A DNA stretch of 10,494 bases, taken from JANXQE01 sp035651635 (GTDB lineage Bacteria; Verrucomicrobiota; Verrucomicrobiia; Limisphaerales; UBA8199). The stretch's first letter is position 1. The number at the start of each line of letters is the position of its first letter. The notes below the pieces were generated by a model. It was not told the DNA's origin and ran no database searches. It saw only the letters and a list, made by a program, of their open reading frames with translations. Position numbers and translations under genes: made by a program. Below, in pieces: positions 8,032 to 10,494 of the stretch. The DNA lies in assembly GCA_035651635.1 (NCBI GenBank), contig DASRFK010000118.1, positions 1-10,494 on the forward strand, read 5' to 3'.

Positions 8032-8053
8032 AACGGCCGTCGAAAAGGCCGTT
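8032..8053. promoter_or_regulatory. Hairpin in the leader of the giant gene
   Basis: AACGGCC (8032-8038) and GGCCGTT (8047-8053) form a 7-bp GC-rich stem with an 8-base loop. It lies in the presumed leader, about 50-75 bases upstream of the start codon. It has no U-run in the minus direction, so it is not an obvious terminator. It could stabilise the long mRNA or bind a regulator. Confidence 0.4.
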
Positions 8054-8109
8054 GAAGGGAGACGGGAAGCTTGAAAGAAAAGACCCTGCCTCTGCCCATT
8101 CATAACCGA

Positions 8110-8137
8110 ATTCTGTTCTGATGCAGAAAGATGTCAA
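8110..8137 (-). promoter_or_regulatory. Predicted sigma70-type promoter for the giant gene, with a palindrome in its spacer
   Basis: On the minus strand TTGACA (8137-8132) is a perfect -35 hexamer. It is followed after 16 bases by CAGAAT (8115-8110), a 4-of-6 match to TATAAT. Transcription would start near 8103 and leave a leader of about 120 bases before the ATG at 7980. The spacer carries the interrupted palindrome TTCTG-ATG-CAGAA (plus strand 8116-8128), a plausible operator. No alternative of similar quality was seen for the giant gene. Confidence 0.45.
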
Positions 8138-8247
8138 TCATTCCTTATGGCCTTTATGAAGATCGTGGGTGGAGCGCTGCATTCTTACAGCCGGATTGAG
8201 GGGACATACGCATTTGCGGGACCGTGAAATGACGTAGGTTATCGTGG

Positions 8248-9510
8248 ATGCGGACAGAAAAGGGGAATGCGCTCGGAAGGTTTTTTCGCGCACTTGGGCC
8301 CGGACTAATCACCGGCGCGGCAGACGACGACCCTTCCGGGGTGGCGACGTATTCGATGGCCGGCGCCAAGCTCGGCACGCAGATGTTATGGACGGCCCTG
8401 CTGACCTGGCCGCTGATGGCCGTGGTGCAAATGATGTGCGCCCGGATCGGCATGGTTACAGGAATGGGCCTGATGAGATCACTCGGGAAAAAATTTCCCA
8501 AACCACTCATTGTGCTTATCTCGGTGACGCTATTCCTCGCCAACACAATCAATGTCGGAGCGGACCTGCTTGGAATGGCGGATGCCGCGGAGATGCTGGT
8601 GGGGTTAAAAGCGGGGTTCTTCGTGGTGGTATTTGGGGTCGTCATCACCGTTACGACGGTGAGGTGCAATTATCAGCAGATTGCGCGGATACTGAAGTGG
8701 CTCTGCCTGGCGCTGTTTGCGTATGTGATTACCGGATTCATTATCAAACCCGATTGGAGCACCGTCGCGCGCGACACATTCATTCCTTCGCTAACTCGGG
8801 GCCACGAGGCGATAGCGATGCTGGTGGCTATCCTCGGGACGACAATCAGTCCGTATCTTTTCGTGTGGCAGGCGTCGCAAGAAGTGGAGGAGCAAAAGGC
8901 GAAAGGATTGAACCGGGTTCGGCTGCGCGAGGGCGCTTCGCAGCAGGCAATCAATACGCGCGCCCTGGACGTGAGCACGGGCACATTCTTTTCGAACCTG
9001 GTGATGTACTTCATTATTTTGACGACGGGATTTACCCTGCACCGGCATGGGCTTACCGACATTGAGAACTCGAAGCAGGCTGCGGAAGCGCTCAAGCCGC
9101 TGGCCGGGAGTTTTGCGGCTGGGCTGTACACCCTTGGGGTAATTGGGGTTGGGTTTCTTTCGATTCCGACGCTGGCGGGTTCAGCGGCATACGCTTTCTC
9201 GGAGACCTTCGCGTGGAAGCAGGGACTCAATGAGAAACCGGAGGCAGCGTGGCATTTCTACACCGTATTTGTGGCATCCATGGCAGCGGGTATGGCGCTT
9301 TATTTTCTAAAGGTCAACCCGGTGAAGGCCCTGTACTGGACAGCGATCCTTAACGGCGTAATTGCCCCCTTTCTGCTGGTGGCAATTGTCATAGTTGCGT
9401 CCGACTCGGGGCTTATGAAAAAGCAACCGAGTTCGCTGGCAGCGCGAATTTGCGTAGGGATTACTGCGCTGCTTATGTTTGCGGCTGCGGCAGGCATGTT
9501 CCTATTTTAG
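8248..9510 (+). CDS. NRAMP-superfamily divalent metal transporter (non-classical motif group)
   Basis: A 420-aa inner-membrane protein with about eleven hydrophobic segments, the LeuT-like fold of the NRAMP superfamily, likely a proton-coupled Mn2+/Fe2+ or related divalent-cation importer. The opening LGPGLITGAADDDPSG matches TM1, with the conserved Asp28-Pro29, but the classical DPGN reads DPSG (28-31). TM6 reads ISPYLFVWQASQEVEE (200-215) where classical MntH/DMT1 has MPHN, so the metal-binding Met and His are absent. Many bacterial homologues share this DPSG/SPY pattern and are simply annotated as Nramp-family. Substrate preference is therefore uncertain, so no mntH symbol is given. The ATG at 8248 is the only sensible start, because an in-frame TGA lies at 8230. 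AGG 9 bases upstream is a weak ribosome site. The gene is divergent from the giant gene and convergent with the next one. Confidence 0.9.
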   Translation: MRTEKGNALGRFFRALGPGLITGAADDDPSGVATYSMAGAKLGTQMLWTALLTWPLMAVVQMMCARIGMVTGMGLMRSLGKKFPKPLIVLISVTLFLANTINVGADLLGMADAAEMLVGLKAGFFVVVFGVVITVTTVRCNYQQIARILKWLCLALFAYVITGFIIKPDWSTVARDTFIPSLTRGHEAIAMLVAILGTTISPYLFVWQASQEVEEQKAKGLNRVRLREGASQQAINTRALDVSTGTFFSNLVMYFIILTTGFTLHRHGLTDIENSKQAAEALKPLAGSFAAGLYTLGVIGVGFLSIPTLAGSAAYAFSETFAWKQGLNEKPEAAWHFYTVFVASMAAGMALYFLKVNPVKALYWTAILNGVIAPFLLVAIVIVASDSGLMKKQPSSLAARICVGITALLMFAAAAGMFLF

Positions 9511-9531
9511 GCATGCGCTTCAGTTTATCGG

Positions 9532-9552
9532 GGTGCCGGCCGCCCTCGCACC
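9532..9552. terminator. Possible shared hairpin between convergent genes
   Basis: GGTGC (9532-9536) and GCACC (9548-9552) can pair around an 11-base GC-rich loop, between the end of the transporter gene (9510) and the end of the membrane-protein gene (9599). The stem is only 5 bp and no T-run follows, so a terminator role is weakly supported. I saw no better candidate in the 88-base gap. Confidence 0.2.
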
Positions 9553-9598
9553 TTATCTCCGCGCACAGAATGCGTGCCCATTGGTCTTCTCGCGATCT

Positions 9599-10258
9599 TT
9601 AAAGCACACCAACCGCTCGAGATACCAATACTGCCACAATTGTGAGAGAAATTAGGCTCTGCCCAATGTTTAACAGCTTGGCCCACCGTTGAAGCACTGG
9701 GGTATCTGTCGGAGAGAACGCGGCGCTGGTATTGGAGGATATAAATAAATATTCCACGAAGCTCGGCGACCATTTCTCAATTCCGAGCGCCGCGCGCTCG
9801 GACGGCTCCACTTGCATCTGAGGAAAAAGAAAGGCGCAGCTACCATGCGCTCCACGGCGATGCCGGTCGAATGGGCCACCTCCGTCCAACCGCCAATACC
9901 AGAGGGCAAAGGTCAGCATGTTGGTCAGCCACAAGGACGCACCGGATAAGAGAAGCGAGCGAGGCGCCTCTTTATGGCTTGGCAATCCAGCGACAAGCAA
10001 CGCCACCGAGGCCACCAGGGCAGCTGTAATGACGCTGTTGGTAATGATACCAAGGAGATGATTCAGAGAATGCCTTCCGGTTCGATGGGCGATAACGCTT
10101 GGGACAAGCAACACGATTACAGCCGCCAACAGCAACCACCTTGGCCCGACGCTCAGTTCGCCAGGCAACGCGGTATAAATGCCGCCTACGGCGATTAGGG
10201 CCAGGATCGCTTGCCAGCGCGGCTCCGGCCGGTCCAGGTTTCCAAGTTTTGGCATCAT
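9599..10258 (-). CDS. Multi-pass membrane protein resembling the DUF1345 group
   Basis: A 219-aa protein with hydrophobic segments at about residues 16-33, 41-57, 68-91, 103-121 and 195-217, hence an inner-membrane protein of about five passes. The conserved-looking features are LTNMLTFALWYWRLDGGGP (111-129), FLFPQM (143-148), then a soluble loop, FVEYLFIS, and AFSPTDTPVLQRWAKLL (180-196) leading into a final helix ending SRAVGVL. This resembles a widespread family of uncharacterised membrane proteins related to DUF1345; the FSPTDT-to-last-helix block parallels the F.VSDT-like block of that family. A channel or transport role has no support in the sequence. Two adjacent ATGs (10258 and 10255) are possible starts, and neither has a good ribosome site. 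The frame is closed upstream by a TGA at 10286-10288. The gene stands alone in the window, convergent with the transporter. Confidence 0.82.
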   Translation of the reverse strand: MMPKLGNLDRPEPRWQAILALIAVGGIYTALPGELSVGPRWLLLAAVIVLLVPSVIAHRTGRHSLNHLLGIITNSVITAALVASVALLVAGLPSHKEAPRSLLLSGASLWLTNMLTFALWYWRLDGGGPFDRHRRGAHGSCAFLFPQMQVEPSERAALGIEKWSPSFVEYLFISSNTSAAFSPTDTPVLQRWAKLLNIGQSLISLTIVAVLVSRAVGVL

Positions 10259-10327
10259 ATGATGCTGTCCAGTCGACTTCGTGCGTCACCGAACTCTAAG
10301 AACGTGTTTTAGAATTCGGTTTGGAGT

Positions 10328-10380
10328 CCCGCCTTCAGGCGGGTTTGGCGCCGACCGCCTAAAGGCTAATGCCTTTCGGT
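10328..10380. repeat. Two adjacent REP-like hairpins
   Basis: CCCGCC-TTCA-GGCGGG (10328-10343) is a perfect 6-bp stem with a 4-base loop, followed by TTT. Ten bases on, ACCG, a CCT bulge, AAAGGC, TAAT, GCCTTT and CGGT (10354-10380) form a 10-bp stem. Short CCCGCC.GGCGGG elements are common dispersed repeats in verrucomicrobial intergenic DNA as far as I know. They could also act as a bidirectional transcription stop upstream of the membrane-protein gene. Confidence 0.5.
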
Positions 10381-10494
10381 AATTATTCATCAGCTGCCTC
10401 GAGGACTGATATGGTAAGGGGCTCGGTCGAACTTTTCTGATGCTTTTTGCGCGGCCAACGCTGGATCGGTTGGCGCATCGCGCGTGGGCAGGAG
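10381..10494. other. Undecided right-edge fragment
   Basis: Three readings are possible and none is decisive. On the plus strand an ATG at 10440 opens 18 codons to the edge (MLFARPTLDRLAHRAWAG) with no ribosome site. On the minus strand a frame entering from the edge ends at a TGA (10390-10392) with a tail DRAPYHISPRGS. Another ends at a TAA (10383-10385) with a tail TEPLTISVLEAADE. Either minus frame could be the C-terminus of a gene starting to the right. The sequence in view is too short to choose. Confidence 0.2.

Noticed and set aside
7604..8137. Minus-strand ORF of 177 aa crossing the giant gene's start and its leader
   Set aside because: It would replace the signal peptide frame, has no Shine-Dalgarno, and reads through the predicted promoter. 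The frame starting at 7980 has a good ribosome site and signal peptide.
8041..8247. Promoter or metal-responsive element for the transporter
   Set aside because: No pair of hexamers with acceptable spacing, no Fur/MntR-like box and no Mn riboswitch-like fold could be supported by eye.
8244..9065. Overlapping plus-strand ORF of 273 aa starting at a GTG
   Set aside because: Shadow frame of the transporter, Arg/Gly/Asp-rich, with no membrane segments.
8154..9230. Minus-strand ORFs opposite the metal transporter
   Set aside because: The plus frame is an unmistakable NRAMP-superfamily protein; the antisense frames have no recognisable features.
1..10494. CRISPR array, tRNA, rRNA, transposase or integrase
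   Set aside because: No regularly spaced direct repeats, no tRNA cloverleaf or rRNA-like segment, and no transposase motifs were seen on either strand.

Overview
The window most likely comes from a verrucomicrobial chromosome (Verrucomicrobiota, Pedosphaera/Limisphaerales-like). The case rests on one very large secreted protein that combines lamin-tail domains (LTD), a CotH kinase domain, a PA14 domain and many Ig-like beta-sandwiches. I associate that architecture with this phylum; no database search was run. The DNA is moderately GC-rich and densely coding.

Layout. Positions 1-7980, minus strand: one uninterrupted reading frame of 2660 codons. It starts at an ATG at 7980 behind a good Shine-Dalgarno and runs off the left edge without a stop, so the C-terminus is outside the window. 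From N- to C-terminus it reads: signal peptide; unrecognised N-terminal domain; Ig-like; PA14; Ig (I-set-like); second Ig-like; concanavalin-like sandwich; three LTDs; carbohydrate-binding-like sandwich; Ig-like; CotH; Ig-like; three more LTDs; start of a cadherin/putative-Ig repeat. I read every triplet of this frame and found no in-frame stop. The long plus-strand and other-frame minus ORFs in the region are shadows.

Positions 7981-8247: a 267-base divergent intergenic region. It holds a predicted minus-strand promoter for the giant gene, with a small palindrome in its spacer, and a strong hairpin in the presumed leader. Positions 8248-9510, plus: an NRAMP-superfamily metal transporter of 420 aa whose TM1 and TM6 metal-site motifs are not the classical ones. 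Positions 9599-10258, minus: a 219-aa multi-pass membrane protein resembling the DUF1345 group, convergent with the transporter. Positions 10259-10494: a short intergenic stretch with two REP-like hairpins and an undecidable fragment at the right edge.

Nothing shows that the three genes act together. The giant protein is probably an exported cell-surface or matrix protein. The other two are inner-membrane proteins, one for divalent cation uptake and one of unknown role. The item most worth following up is the giant protein: a secreted CotH kinase-fold domain flanked on both sides by LTD triplets of two recognisable subtypes.
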